From NCBI GenBank assembly GCA_037045685.1, contig JBAOII010000035.1, positions 434,001-498,000 on the forward strand: a stretch of DNA of 64,000 nt, in the 5' to 3' direction. Both the position numbers and the translations under genes were made by a program. The DNA is from Competibacter_A sp037045685. GTDB lineage: Bacteria; Pseudomonadota; Gammaproteobacteria; Competibacterales; Competibacteraceae. A model generated the notes under the pieces. The model was not told the DNA's origin, made no database searches, and worked only from the letters and a program-made list of their open reading frames with translations. Below, in pieces: positions 16,036-25,205 of this stretch (positions are counted from its first letter, which is position 1; each line of letters opens with the position of its first letter).

Positions 16036-19000
16036 ATGACTATCGTTTGGCCGCGTCATATCGTGCTGGCCGTCCTGCTGCTTCTGGGTTTCCACGGCAA
16101 TGCCGCCACTCCCCCCGACCCGGCCCCGTCGCCCGGGCCGGGGTCGGTCGCGTCGGCGGCGAGCGGACCCACCATCGAGCAGGTGCAAGCCAAGCTGACC
16201 GCTCTCGCCACGCTCCGCGATTTGCCGGAGAGCGAGCGCACTCAAGCGCAGGATCTGTATCAGCAGGCGATCAGCCATCTGCAAGGGGCGAAAAATCACG
16301 CCGATACCTTGGCCGACTACCAGCAACTCCAGCAGTCGGCCCCGCTGGAAACCGCCCGCCTGCAGCAAACCCTGGCCGGCGAGCCGCCTCCCGAACCGTC
16401 GCCGACGCTGTCTACCGAAGATTTGTCCCGGCAACTGGCGCAGGCTCAAGCCAGCCTGAGCGATGCCCAGAAGCGCCTGGCCAACCTGGATCAGCATCTG
16501 ACGGTGCAACAGGCCCGCCCCAAGAACATTCCCGATGAACTCGACAGCCTGAAGCGGCAGGCCATCGAGCTGGAAAGCAAGCTGCAAGGGGCCATGCCGA
16601 CCAACACGACCCTCCTGCTGGCCCAGGCGCGACTGCTGGCGTTGACCACTCAGCGGCAAGCCTTGAACCAGCAGATCGCCATGCTGGAGCAGGAACGGCT
16701 GAGCTACGATGTCCGTCACGCTCTGCTGAACGCCCAGCGGGCGGTGGCGGCGCGAGAAGTCGGACAGGACCAATCCCGAATCCAGCAATTGCAGAACTTG
16801 CTGAGCGCTCGCCGCCGCGACGAAGCGGCCGTGGTCGTGCAGCAGACCACCGAGGCCACCCAGGAGGCCGCCGCCAAACCGGCCGTGGTGCAAGCCGCCG
16901 CCGCCGAAAACGCCAGCATCAGCCGAAAGTTGGCGGAACTGGTCCAAAAAAGCGACGACATCGGCGCCCGCCAAACGCAGGTCAGCGAGCATCTGGCGCA
17001 ATTGACCGAGCGGATGCGGGGAATCCGGCAACAGCTCGGCATCGCCGGATTCAGCGATGCTATCGGGCCGGTCCTGTTGGAGGAGCGGCGCAACCTGCCC
17101 GATGTTCGCCAGTACCAGCACAACGCCAAGGAGCGCCAGCAAGCCATCGTCCAGGTCCGTTTGGAACAGTTCAAGACCGAGGAGCTGTTGCGTCGTGCCC
17201 GCGCTGTCGAGGAAGGTCTCAAGGAACTGACCGCCACCTTCGACCCGAACTGGTCGGATGCGCAGCGGCAGGCGGTCATCGCGGAGTTGCGGCCCTTGCT
17301 GGTCGAACGCCAGCAACTTCTGGAAAAACTCAGCGCCGGCTACGCCAACCTCACCACCGGATTGGTCGCGCTGGACGAAGCCCAGCGCAAGTTGAGCGAT
17401 CAGGCCGAACTGTACGGGATTTTGCTCGACCGCTATCTGCTGTGGATTCGCAGCAGCCCGCGACTGGGCGTCGAATGGCTGAAAGGCTTGGGGTTGGGGC
17501 TGGAATGGCTGACCGAGCCGGCGCACTGGTCGGAGGTGTGGCAAAACCTGGAGCGCGGAGCGCGAAATCAGCCGGAGCTGGCGATGCTCGGCGCTCTGAT
17601 TTTTTTCGGTTTGCTGTACTACCGCCGCTCGCTGATCAAGCGGCTGGGCGAAGGGGTGGACGCCATCGGCGACGTTCGTCGCGATCGGTTCAGGCTCACC
17701 GGCCGCGCCTTGTCGGTCACGGTAGTTGCTGGCGCTACCCTGGCCCTGGCTGCTGCTGTGGCTGGCTGGGTTGCTGTACGTCTCCGGCAACGCCGCCGAC
17801 TTCTCGCGGGGGTCTGAGTGTCGGCCTGGTCGCCGGCGCGTTTCTGACCGTGAATATCACCTTTCTGCGCCAGCTTTGCCGCCCGCAGGGATTGGCGATG
17901 GCGCATTTTGGCTGGAGCGAAGCGGGTTGCCGGTTGCTGCGCCGCCACCTCAACTGGTTTCTGTGGATCGGCCCGCCGGGTCCGATCATCGTCGGGCTTT
18001 GCGAAACGCAACCCGATACGCTGTACGGCGATACCCTGGGGCGGTTGGCGTTTTGCGTCAGCTCGCTGGCGCTGACCGCCGTGCTCTGGCGCGTGCTGGA
18101 TCCGCGCCAATCGCTGCTCGCGGGTCTGGCGGCGGGGCGGGCCGGCGCCACTTGGCGCTTGCGTTACCTGTGGTATCCCCTGATCGTGGGAATCTATGCG
18201 CTGATCGTTTTGCTGGCGTTGTCCGGTTACTACTACACCGCGATGCAGTTGCGCGGCCGGATGGTGTTGACGGGTTGGTTTCTGGTGGGCGCGGTGGTGC
18301 TGGTCAATCTGTTTTTGCGCTGGCTGAACATCAGCCAGCGCCGCTTGGCCCTGCAACGCGCGCTCGCCAAGCGCGAAGCGCAGTTGGCCGCCCGCGCCAG
18401 CAAGGACGCCGTGCCGGCATCCGGCGAAGGCGTGCCGGAAATCCTCAGCCTGCCGGATTTGGACCTGACCACCATCAGCGAGCAGACCCGCAGCCTGATG
18501 AGTCTCACGGTGCTGGTGGGGCTAGGCTTCGGGCTGTGGCAAATCTGGGGTGGCCTGATTCCGGCCTTTTCCATCCTCAACGAAATCACGCTTTGGCATC
18601 AGACCGTGCAGACCGCTGCCGGCGCGCAGGTCGCGGACATCACCTTGGGCAGCATCGTGGTCGCCGGGGCGCTGTTGCTGCTGATCGGCTTCCTGGCTCG
18701 CAATCTGCCCGGCGTGTTGGAGTTGGCGGTGTTGCAACGGTTGGCGATGGATCCCGGCAACCGCAACGCCATCATCACCATCAGCCGCTATTTGATCACC
18801 GCTGTCGGGCTGGTGGCGGCGCTGGACATCGTCGGCGTCGGTTGGGATCAGGTGCAATGGCTGGTCGCCGCGCTCGGCGTGGGCCTGGGCATCGGCCTGA
18901 AGGAAATTTTCAGCAATTTCTTTTCCGGCTTGATCCTGCTGCTGGAGCGGCCGATCCGGGTGGGCGACACGGTGACGCTCGACAATTTGAGCGGTACCGT

Positions 19001-19508
19001 GTCGCGCATCAACATCCGCGCCACCACTATCACCGACTGGGATTGCAAGGAAATCATCGTCCCCAACAACACCTTCATCACCAGTTCGCTGGTCAACTGG
19101 GCCAGGAGCGATCCCATCACCCGCGTGGTGATTCCGGTGGGGGTCGGTTACGACAGCGATCCGGCGCGAGTCCACGAGGTGCTGTTGGCGGTGGCGACCG
19201 AGCATCCGCTGGTGGCGAAAGAGCCAGCCCCGGCGGTGCTGTTCCTGAAATTCGGCGACAGCGCGCTGGAGTTCGAGGTGCGGGTGTTCGTGCGGGAGCT
19301 GGCCAACCGCCTGCCGGTGGTCCACGAGCTGCACAACCTCATCCTGCGGGCGCTGCGAGAAAATCAAATCGAGATTCCTTTCCCGCAGCGAGACGTGCAT
19401 TGGCGCGGCTTGCCGGCGGAGGCGCCAGCGGCGCGGTTCGCATCCCCGGTCCGGTCGGACTCTCAACCGAACCTCCAGGTCAAACTTGACAAACCCGACA
19501 GCGTCTAG
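16036..19508 (+). pseudogene. MscK/MscM-type mechanosensitive channel, broken by two +1 frameshifts
   Basis: The N-terminal part (ATG 16036) has a signal peptide (cleavage near GNA-ATPP) and a long periplasmic coiled-coil domain, as in MscK/YjeP. This frame continues to about 17723. Homology then moves by one base to a second frame (LLALPWPWLLLW) until about 17811, and by another base to a third frame (LSVGLVAGAFLT) that reaches the stop at 19506. The last part has membrane helices and a complete MscS domain: GLGIGLKEIFSNFFSG pore helix, RPIRVGDTV, IVPNN. Each junction is cured by removing one base, near GTAG (17722-17725) and in the G-run near 17811. Either the gene is dead or the sequence has two errors; reading as written gives a truncated protein ending at 17817. 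Confidence 0.85.
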
Positions 19509-19567
19509 AGGTGTTTTAGTGCGGGCTCTTTTGGGGTAGGCCATTGAAAATAAACCCTCACCCCCAG

Positions 19568-19599
19568 CCCCTCTCCCACAGGTAGAGGGGTGTTTGTTT
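19568..19599 (+). terminator. hairpin terminator after mscK-like gene
   Basis: CCCCTCT (19568-19574) pairs with AGAGGGG (19584-19590), followed by TGTTTGTTT. The 5' arm is part of the CCCTCACCCCCAGCCCCTCTCCC type of intergenic repeat common in proteobacteria. It separates the convergent mscK-like and UPF0114 genes. Confidence 0.55.
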
Positions 19600-20110
19600 A
19601 ATGTCGCCGGTGCTCGGCGAAGGCGATTTTGTCGATCACCGCCATCAGCAGCGCCGAAACCACGAAAGTCAGGTGGACGACCACCAGCCAGAAGATCTCT
19701 TTTTGCTCGTTGCCGCCGACGTTCATGAACGCTCTGAGCAGGTGGATGGAGGAGATGGCCACGATCGACACCGCCAGCTTGATCTTGAGGGTGGCGGCGT
19801 CCACCTTGCCCAACCAAGAAGGTTTCTCCTGCCCTTCCGCCAGATCGAGCGTGGACACGAAGGTCTCGTAGCCGCTGAGAATCACCATCACCAGCAGATT
19901 GGCGATCAAGGCCAGGTCGATCAGCGCCAACACGGCCAGCGTGATTTCGATCTCGCTCATGATCAGCACTTTCTCGAACAGGTGGATAGTTTCCTGGACC
20001 GCTTTGATGCCAAACACTGCCAGCGTTGCCGCCAGCGCCAGATAAACCGGAACCAGCAACCAGCGGCTGGCGAGAATCGTTTGCTCAATGATTCGTTCGA
20101 TCAATCGCAT
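19598..20110 (-). CDS. UPF0114 (YqhA-family) membrane protein
   Basis: 170 aa with about four hydrophobic segments (residues 15-36, 54-80, 108-126, 136-160). The ERIIEQTILASRWLLVPVY start and the KVDAATLKIKLAVSIVAISSIHLL region are typical of the UPF0114/YqhA family, whose function is not established. The gene start lies 26 bases inside the end of the ABC permease gene, so it is translated from the same message. It is the last gene of the long minus-strand operon that begins at ygfB. Confidence 0.88.
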   Translation of the reverse strand: MRLIERIIEQTILASRWLLVPVYLALAATLAVFGIKAVQETIHLFEKVLIMSEIEITLAVLALIDLALIANLLVMVILSGYETFVSTLDLAEGQEKPSWLGKVDAATLKIKLAVSIVAISSIHLLRAFMNVGGNEQKEIFWLVVVHLTFVVSALLMAVIDKIAFAEHRRH

Positions 20111-20951
20111 GATGTAACTCCGCGCATGGTGCAGGTAACGAAATTTCTTTCATTCCCCCGACTGCAACAGCGAGCCGCGCTCCCGCGCCTTGTGGATCGG
20201 CGGCCAGAAACACGCCGATGCCGAGACCGAGATATGCGACGTTCAGCAGCAGAGCGTACAGCAGATAATCCGGCCGGAACGCGTGTTGCAGCAACACCGC
20301 TCGCATGCCCTCGAACACATGGCTGGCCGGCAACGCCCAGGCCAGCGGATGTAGCCAGCCGGGCAGGGTGGCGATGGGGTAGTAGATACCGCAGAGGGGG
20401 GCCAAGGCGAAAATCGCCGCCCAGGCGATGCTTTCCGCGCCCATGCCGTAGCGCAGCACCAGCGCCGACACCAGCAGGCCGATGGCCCAGCCCATCAGCA
20501 GCAGGTTGAGAAAAAAGCCGGCCAGCGGCGGTCCGAGCTGGAACAGGTTGAAGTCGTAAAACGGTATCGCCAGCAGCACCGCGAAGCCGACGCCGATCAG
20601 GGTGCGCGCCAGACTGACCAGCATCAGGGACAGGATCAGCTCGATCGGTTGCAGCGGGCTGACGAACAGTTGCCCCAGATTGCGGGAGTGCAGCTCCTCG
20701 AAGAACACCACCGACAGGCCCAACTGGCTGCGAAACAGGATATCCCACAGCAGCACGCCCGACAGCAGCAGACCGGTCGCCTGGTTCAGCACGTCGCTGT
20801 GGCCGGCCAGATAGCGGGTGATGAAGCCCCACAGGATCATCTGCACGGTCGGCCAGTAGGCCAGTTCGACGACGCGAACCCAGGAACCGCGCAGCAGGTA
20901 GAGGTAGCGCAGCGCCAGCGCGCCGATACGTTGCGGGGAGATGAGGCTCAT
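20085..20951 (-). CDS. ABC-2 type export permease
   Basis: 288 aa inner-membrane subunit with about six transmembrane helices. The start overlaps the stop of the ATPase gene by four bases, so the two encode one exporter. The ABC-2 fold is indicated by the helix pattern and the C-proximal motif LPGWLHPLAWALPASHVFEGMR, typical of drug, polysaccharide and NodJ-like exporters. The C-terminal 20 residues after the last helix are unusual (LPAPCAELHHAIDRTNH) and overlap the next gene. The substrate cannot be read from the sequence. Confidence 0.85.
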   Translation of the reverse strand: MSLISPQRIGALALRYLYLLRGSWVRVVELAYWPTVQMILWGFITRYLAGHSDVLNQATGLLLSGVLLWDILFRSQLGLSVVFFEELHSRNLGQLFVSPLQPIELILSLMLVSLARTLIGVGFAVLLAIPFYDFNLFQLGPPLAGFFLNLLLMGWAIGLLVSALVLRYGMGAESIAWAAIFALAPLCGIYYPIATLPGWLHPLAWALPASHVFEGMRAVLLQHAFRPDYLLYALLLNVAYLGLGIGVFLAADPQGAGARLAVAVGGMKEISLPAPCAELHHAIDRTNH

Positions 20952-21709
20952 TCCAGCACCTCGCCGCTTCGGATGCCGCGGGCGATGTCGAGAAACACTT
21001 CTTCCATGTCCTTGCGGCCGTAGCGGTGGATCAGCTCGCGCGGGGTGCCGGTGGCGACGATGTGGCCCGCCCGCAGCATGATCACTTGATCGCAGAGCCG
21101 CTCCACTTCGCTCATGTTGTGGGAAGCCAGCAGCAGCGTCGCGCCGCTCCGATCCCGATAGTCGGTGAGAATGGAGCGCATCCGGTCGGCGCTGTCGGGA
21201 TCGAGCGAGGCGGTCGGCTCGTCGAGCAACAGGATTTCCGGCTCGTTCAGCAGCGCCTTGGCCAAAGCCACGCGGGTTTTCTGACCGGCGGACAGGCTGC
21301 CGTAGGGACGTTTGAAAAAAGCGTCGATATCCAAATCCCGGCCCAGCGTCGCCAGTCGCTCGCGGATGCGGCGCACCCCGTACAAGCGAGCGTAGACCGT
21401 GAGGTTTTCCGCCACCGTCAGCCGTTGCGGCAGATCCATGTAGGGGGAGGAAAAATTCATGCGCGGCAAAACTCGCTGCCGATGCCGTGGCACCTCTTCG
21501 CCCAGAATCCGAATCTGGCCGCCGGTCGGCAGCAGCAAGCCCAGCAGCATGGCGATGGTGGTGGTTTTCCCGGCCCCGTTGCCGCCCAGCAACGCGCAGG
21601 TCGCGCCGCGCGCCACCGTGAAGCCGATGCCATCGACGGCCCGCACCGCGCCGTAATGCTTGCGAAGATCTTTGACTTGGATGACTTGGATGACCGGCTC
21701 CGCGATCAT
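20948..21709 (-). CDS. ABC transporter ATP-binding protein
   Basis: 253 aa nucleotide-binding subunit. Walker A GGNGAGKTT, signature LSAGQKTR (the usual LSGGQ changed to LSAGQ), Walker B ILLLDEPTASLDP and H-loop SHN are present. The start chosen is the ATG at 21707-21709, which overlaps the stop of the Rieske gene (ATGA); the frame runs further upstream to 21850, but that stretch has no homology and lies over the Rieske gene. Family members of this type (CcmA-like) drive export with an ABC-2 permease, encoded next. Its position after ubiI and the Rieske gene is striking, but no substrate is implied. Confidence 0.92.
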   Translation of the reverse strand: MIAEPVIQVIQVKDLRKHYGAVRAVDGIGFTVARGATCALLGGNGAGKTTTIAMLLGLLLPTGGQIRILGEEVPRHRQRVLPRMNFSSPYMDLPQRLTVAENLTVYARLYGVRRIRERLATLGRDLDIDAFFKRPYGSLSAGQKTRVALAKALLNEPEILLLDEPTASLDPDSADRMRSILTDYRDRSGATLLLASHNMSEVERLCDQVIMLRAGHIVATGTPRELIHRYGRKDMEEVFLDIARGIRSGEVLE

Positions 21710-22059
21710 GCGCTCCGCTCCAGCGGTTCGAGCGCGATCAGCCAGCCCTCCTGTTCGGTCACGGCGATGCGTTGCAAGGATTGCCGGGCGCAGGGTCCCG
21801 AAACGCAATAGCCGTCCTCGATGCGGAACAGCGCGCCGTGAATGCCGCATTGAATCGCGGTGCCGCTATAGTCGAGGAACTGGTCGGGCTCCCACTCCAT
21901 CGGCGCCCCGGTGTGCGGGCAGCGGTTGCGGTAGGCGTAAATCCCCGCGCGGGTCCGTACCACCAGGATATCGGCGTAGTGGGAGCCCGGCTGGAGGGCA
22001 ATGCCCTTGCTTTGACCTTCGGGCAGGTCGTCCAGGCGGCAGAGAGGGTGTTCGGGCAT
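21706..22059 (-). CDS. Rieske [2Fe-2S] protein
   Basis: 117 aa small cytoplasmic Rieske protein. Cluster ligands lie in CPHTGAPMEW and CGIHGALF, the CxH...CxxH pattern. It resembles the small subunit of assimilatory nitrite reductase or the ferredoxin component of ring dioxygenases. The start is either ATG 22057-22059 or a GTG at 22069-22071 that overlaps the ubiI stop; the ATG is chosen because homology begins there. Being sandwiched between ubiI and an ABC exporter with overlapping codons, it could supply electrons to an oxygenase reaction; that is only a suggestion. Confidence 0.85.
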   Translation of the reverse strand: MPEHPLCRLDDLPEGQSKGIALQPGSHYADILVVRTRAGIYAYRNRCPHTGAPMEWEPDQFLDYSGTAIQCGIHGALFRIEDGYCVSGPCARQSLQRIAVTEQEGWLIALEPLERSA

Positions 22060-22067
22060 AAACGGGT

Positions 22068-23285
22068 TCACCAAACGGCCCGCGCCAGTCGCGGCAAGTC
22101 GCCTTCCAGTCCCATCGCTCGGCGAGCGATCAAATTCTTGAGCGGTCCGGCGGCGTCGGTCAGCTTGAGCCCGATGTTTCGCAGGAGCGGCACCGGTGGC
22201 AGGGAAGCGCCGAACAGCCGCTTGAAGCCGTCCATCACGCCCAGCATCACCAAGTTGTCGCCTTTACGCCAGCGCTCGTAGCGGCGCAGCACTTTCAGCG
22301 AGCCGATTTCCCGCTGCTCGGCGACAGCATCCGCGATCACCTCCGCCAGAGTGGCCGCGTCCAGCAAGCCCAGGTTGACCCCCTGACCGGCCAGCGGATG
22401 CACCACATGCGCGGCGTCGCCGATCAGGGCGAGACCGGGCTTGACGTAGCCGCGAGCGTGTTGCAGGCGCAGCGGGAACGCGCCCCGGACTCCGACTTGG
22501 ATGATCGGGCCCAGCCGCCATTCGAGCGCCTCGCCCAGCGCGTGGCCGAAATCGTGCTCGTCCAGGGCCAGCAGCGAATCGGCCCGCTCGGGGGAGGTGG
22601 ACCAGACGATGGAGCAGCGTCCGTCGTGCAGCGGCAGAAAGGCCAGCGGCCCGGTCGGCAGAAACCGTTGCCAGGCGGTTTCCCGGTGCGGTTCGGCGGT
22701 GCGCACGTTGGCGACGACCGCCTTTTGGTCGTATTCCCAGCCGCCGGTGTCGATGCCGGCCAATTGCCGCACTTTCGATTGCGCGCCGTCCGCGCCGACC
22801 AGGAGCCGGGTGGTGAACTCGCGCCCGTCGTTCAGCGTTATCCGCCAGATGGAGCCATCCTGCGGGTGCGCGGTTTCCAGCGCCGCCGGGCACAGCAGCT
22901 CCACGCCGGGCAGTTGCCGCGCCCGCTCCAGCAGGGCGAACTGAATCACCCGGTTTTCGATGATCCAGCCCAGCAACGGCTCGCCGATGTCGGCGCTGTC
23001 GAAATGGATCTGGCCGGAGCCGCCGGCGTCCCACACCCGCATGTCGCGGAACGGGCTGACCCGCCAAGCGGTCATGCCGTCCCAGGCGCCCACCGCCGCG
23101 AAAACGCGCTGCGAGGCGCGGTTGATGGCGGAGACCCGGATATCGAGGTCCTCGGTCGGGCGGATGCGCTCCGACGCGGCCCCTTCGAGCAGGGCGATCT
23201 TCAAATCGGCGTCGTCCAGCGCACAGGCCAGCGCCGAGCCGACCATGCCCCCGCCGACGATGATGAGGTCGTAGTCGATGCTCAT
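22068..23285 (-). CDS. ubiI: UbiI/VisC-type FAD-dependent ubiquinone hydroxylase
   Basis: 405 aa flavin monooxygenase of the UbiH/Coq6 family. FAD motifs: GGGMVGSALA at the N-terminus, the GADGAQSKVR block in the middle and GDAAHVVHPLAGQGVNLG near the C-terminus. In the ubiquinone pathway UbiI hydroxylates C5 of the ring. It is assigned UbiI rather than UbiH because the companion gene at 23973 has the clearer UbiH features and the ygfB-pepP-ubiH-ubiI order is conserved. The start is ATG 23283-23285, four bases after the antitoxin stop, with no ribosome-binding site, so it probably depends on translation of the gene before it. UbiF/UbiM-like specificity is not excluded. Confidence 0.85.
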   Translation of the reverse strand: MSIDYDLIIVGGGMVGSALACALDDADLKIALLEGAASERIRPTEDLDIRVSAINRASQRVFAAVGAWDGMTAWRVSPFRDMRVWDAGGSGQIHFDSADIGEPLLGWIIENRVIQFALLERARQLPGVELLCPAALETAHPQDGSIWRITLNDGREFTTRLLVGADGAQSKVRQLAGIDTGGWEYDQKAVVANVRTAEPHRETAWQRFLPTGPLAFLPLHDGRCSIVWSTSPERADSLLALDEHDFGHALGEALEWRLGPIIQVGVRGAFPLRLQHARGYVKPGLALIGDAAHVVHPLAGQGVNLGLLDAATLAEVIADAVAEQREIGSLKVLRRYERWRKGDNLVMLGVMDGFKRLFGASLPPVPLLRNIGLKLTDAAGPLKNLIARRAMGLEGDLPRLARAVW

Positions 23286-23289
23286 TGGA

Positions 23290-23664
23290 TCAATCGATCG
23301 AGGCTTCGAGCCGCAGTCGGTTGGCCCGGAGGTGGATTTCCCGCGTTCGTCCCCGTCCGGACGAAACGGCGGATTCGACAGCAACGAGGCCGTAGCGAGC
23401 CAATGCGTCCACATCGCGTTTTATCGCGCCACGATGGCGGTGCAGGCGTTGGGCCAGTTGCGCGATCGAGGCGGGGTGTTCCTTGAGCGTTCGCAGAAGG
23501 GCCAAGCGGCCTGCGGTCAACAGTTTCAGCATTTCGGCCGGGTCTTCAAAGCTGACGCTATATTCTTCCGGTAACGGTTCGGCATGATCGGCCAGTCGGG
23601 CGATTTCGCGGCCGCGTCGAAAAAAATCGGCTTCCGTCGCAATTTTCATTGTTACTTGACTCAT
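23290..23664 (-). CDS. TumA-like antitoxin, winged-helix DNA-binding protein
   Basis: 124 aa. The C-terminal half is a winged helix-turn-helix: GRLALLRTLKEHPASIAQLA, then HRHRGAIKRDVDALARYGLV, resembling the HVO_A0114-type family of putative DNA-binding proteins that pair with TumE (DUF6516) toxins. The N-terminal part (DFFRRGREIARL) may neutralise the toxin. The ATG (23662-23664) overlaps the toxin stop codon. Such antitoxins usually autorepress their operon. Here the pair sits inside the ubiquinone operon, upstream of ubiI, so any repression or polarity could affect ubiI. Assignment is by pattern and pairing. Confidence 0.72.
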   Translation of the reverse strand: MSQVTMKIATEADFFRRGREIARLADHAEPLPEEYSVSFEDPAEMLKLLTAGRLALLRTLKEHPASIAQLAQRLHRHRGAIKRDVDALARYGLVAVESAVSSGRGRTREIHLRANRLRLEASID

Positions 23665-23957
23665 CTCGATTTCCTCAAGGCCAGCCAATCCGTTTCGAAT
23701 CGCGCTTCGATTTCCTCGAAGCTCTCGAAATTTACGGTCTCCACCACACCGAAATAGTGGCGGTGATGATAACCGTGCCGGTTGTCGTAACCCAGCACGC
23801 GCCCGTTGTCTCCCTGGAACAAGGCGTGGTTGATAAAAGCGAGGTTGTAGCGGACGACGCGGCCGCGCTCGTCAACCCAGACCTCGCGACGCAACTGCCC
23901 GTTCCCGCGCCGGTCCGGGATTTTATGTGCTTCATCGATGATCTTCCGGCCAGCCAT
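23661..23957 (-). CDS. TumE-like toxin (DUF6516 family)
   Basis: 98 aa basic protein. The features VWVDERGRVVRYNLAFIN, GRVLGYDNRHGYHHRHYFG and FESFEEIEARFETDW match the TumE/DUF6516 family, toxins of a type II toxin-antitoxin system related in gene size and order to other RNase-type toxins. It starts 15 bases after the ubiH stop without a good ribosome-binding site. Toxin first, antitoxin second, with a four-base overlap, is the usual order for this family. The run Asp-Asn-Arg-His-Gly-Tyr-His-His is the most likely functional site. Activity has not been shown for this copy. Confidence 0.75.
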   Translation of the reverse strand: MAGRKIIDEAHKIPDRRGNGQLRREVWVDERGRVVRYNLAFINHALFQGDNGRVLGYDNRHGYHHRHYFGVVETVNFESFEEIEARFETDWLALRKSR

Positions 23958-23972
23958 GATGGCGGTCGCGGT

Positions 23973-25205
23973 TCACGCCGTCAGCGGCAGACCTCGCGCC
24001 AGCCTGGGCAGACGCCCGTCCAGGCCCATGGTCTGGCGGGCGAACAGATGCTTGAGCGGCGGACAAAAGTCGAAGGCCAGCAGTCCCAGATTGCGGGCAG
24101 CGCGAACCGGCGGCAACGGATTGACGAACAATCGGGTCAAGGCGTCGGTGAAAGCGATGGTTTGCCGCTGGTCCCAGCGCCGCCAGTCGGCGTAACGGTC
24201 CAGCACCGCCAGATCGCCGATGTCCCGCCCATCGCGCCGGGCGTCGGCGACGACCTCCGCCAGCGCCGCCACGTCGCGGATGCCGAGATTGAAGCCCTGG
24301 CCGGCGATGGGGTGCAAGGTGTGGGCGGCGTTGCCGATGATGGCGACTCGATGCCGGGCGTGTTCGCGGGCTTTCAGCAGGAACAGCGGATACGCTTGCC
24401 GGCGACCGATGCGCGAAAAATCGCCCAGCCGGTCGCCGAAACGCTGCTGCAACAAGACGGCAAATCCGGCATCGTCCAAGGCCAGCACCGCCGGCACATC
24501 GGGGTCGTTCACCGTGCAGACCACCGCGCAGCGATGGTCGCTCATCGGCAACAGGGCGACCGGACCCTCTCCGGTAAACCGTTCGTAGGCGACATTCTGG
24601 TGGGGTAGGGTGGGGGTAACGTTGGCGATGACCGCCTGTTGGCCGTATTCCCAGCGCAGGGCTCGGACGCCGAGCTGCTCGCGCACCGGCGAGTTGGCGC
24701 CGTCGGCCGCCACCAGCAGCTTGGCGCGGAGTTCGGCGGTTCGCCCGTCGCCCAAACGGATGCTGGCGCGAGCGATGTCCGGTTCGATGGCGACTTTCTC
24801 CAGCCGGGCGGGGCACAGCAGTTCGACGCCGCTCAGAGTCGGCAGTTTCGCCAGCAGCGCCGCGCCGATCAAGCGCGCCTCGGCCACGAAGCCGAGCGCC
24901 TCCACGCCTTCCTCCCGGCTGTCGAGATGGGCGAAACCGGCGCCGCCGCGCTCGGAGATGTGGATTTGCCGGATCGGGGTGGCGGTCGGTCCCAGCGCTT
25001 CCCACAGGCCGAGCGCTTGGAAGATGCGCTTGGTGCCCTGCGCCAAGGCGATGGTGCGGTCGTCGTAGCTGGGATGGGCGCTGAGGGTGAGCGGCGCGAT
25101 TTCGACCAGGCCGATCCGCAGATGCAAATCGGCCAGCGCGCAAGCCAAGCTGGCGCCGACCATCCCGCCGCCGATGATGAGCAGGTCGTGATCGGCTGAT
25201 TTCAT
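23973..25205 (-). CDS. ubiH: UbiH, 2-octaprenyl-6-methoxyphenol hydroxylase
   Basis: 410 aa FAD monooxygenase hydroxylating C1 of the ubiquinone ring. FAD-binding GGGMVGASLACAL at residues 11-23; the UbiH-like SYDDRTIALAQGTKRIF; GADGANSPVREQLG-type middle block (here AADGANSP); GNAAHTLHPIAGQGFNLG near the C-terminus. In that last motif the usual GDAAH is GNAAH, an Asp to Asn change at a residue that contacts the flavin ribityl chain, which also occurs in other UbiH sequences (E. coli UbiH has GNAAQ). The ATG (25203-25205) overlaps the pepP stop. The open frame extends upstream through pepP in another frame and is ignored. Confidence 0.93.
   Translation of the reverse strand: MKSADHDLLIIGGGMVGASLACALADLHLRIGLVEIAPLTLSAHPSYDDRTIALAQGTKRIFQALGLWEALGPTATPIRQIHISERGGAGFAHLDSREEGVEALGFVAEARLIGAALLAKLPTLSGVELLCPARLEKVAIEPDIARASIRLGDGRTAELRAKLLVAADGANSPVREQLGVRALRWEYGQQAVIANVTPTLPHQNVAYERFTGEGPVALLPMSDHRCAVVCTVNDPDVPAVLALDDAGFAVLLQQRFGDRLGDFSRIGRRQAYPLFLLKAREHARHRVAIIGNAAHTLHPIAGQGFNLGIRDVAALAEVVADARRDGRDIGDLAVLDRYADWRRWDQRQTIAFTDALTRLFVNPLPPVRAARNLGLLAFDFCPPLKHLFARQTMGLDGRLPRLARGLPLTA

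Noticed and set aside
19550..19575. CCCTCACCCCCAGCCCCTCTCCC-like sequence as a mobile element
   Set aside because: It is a short, common intergenic repeat, here serving as part of a hairpin; no transposase or target duplication.
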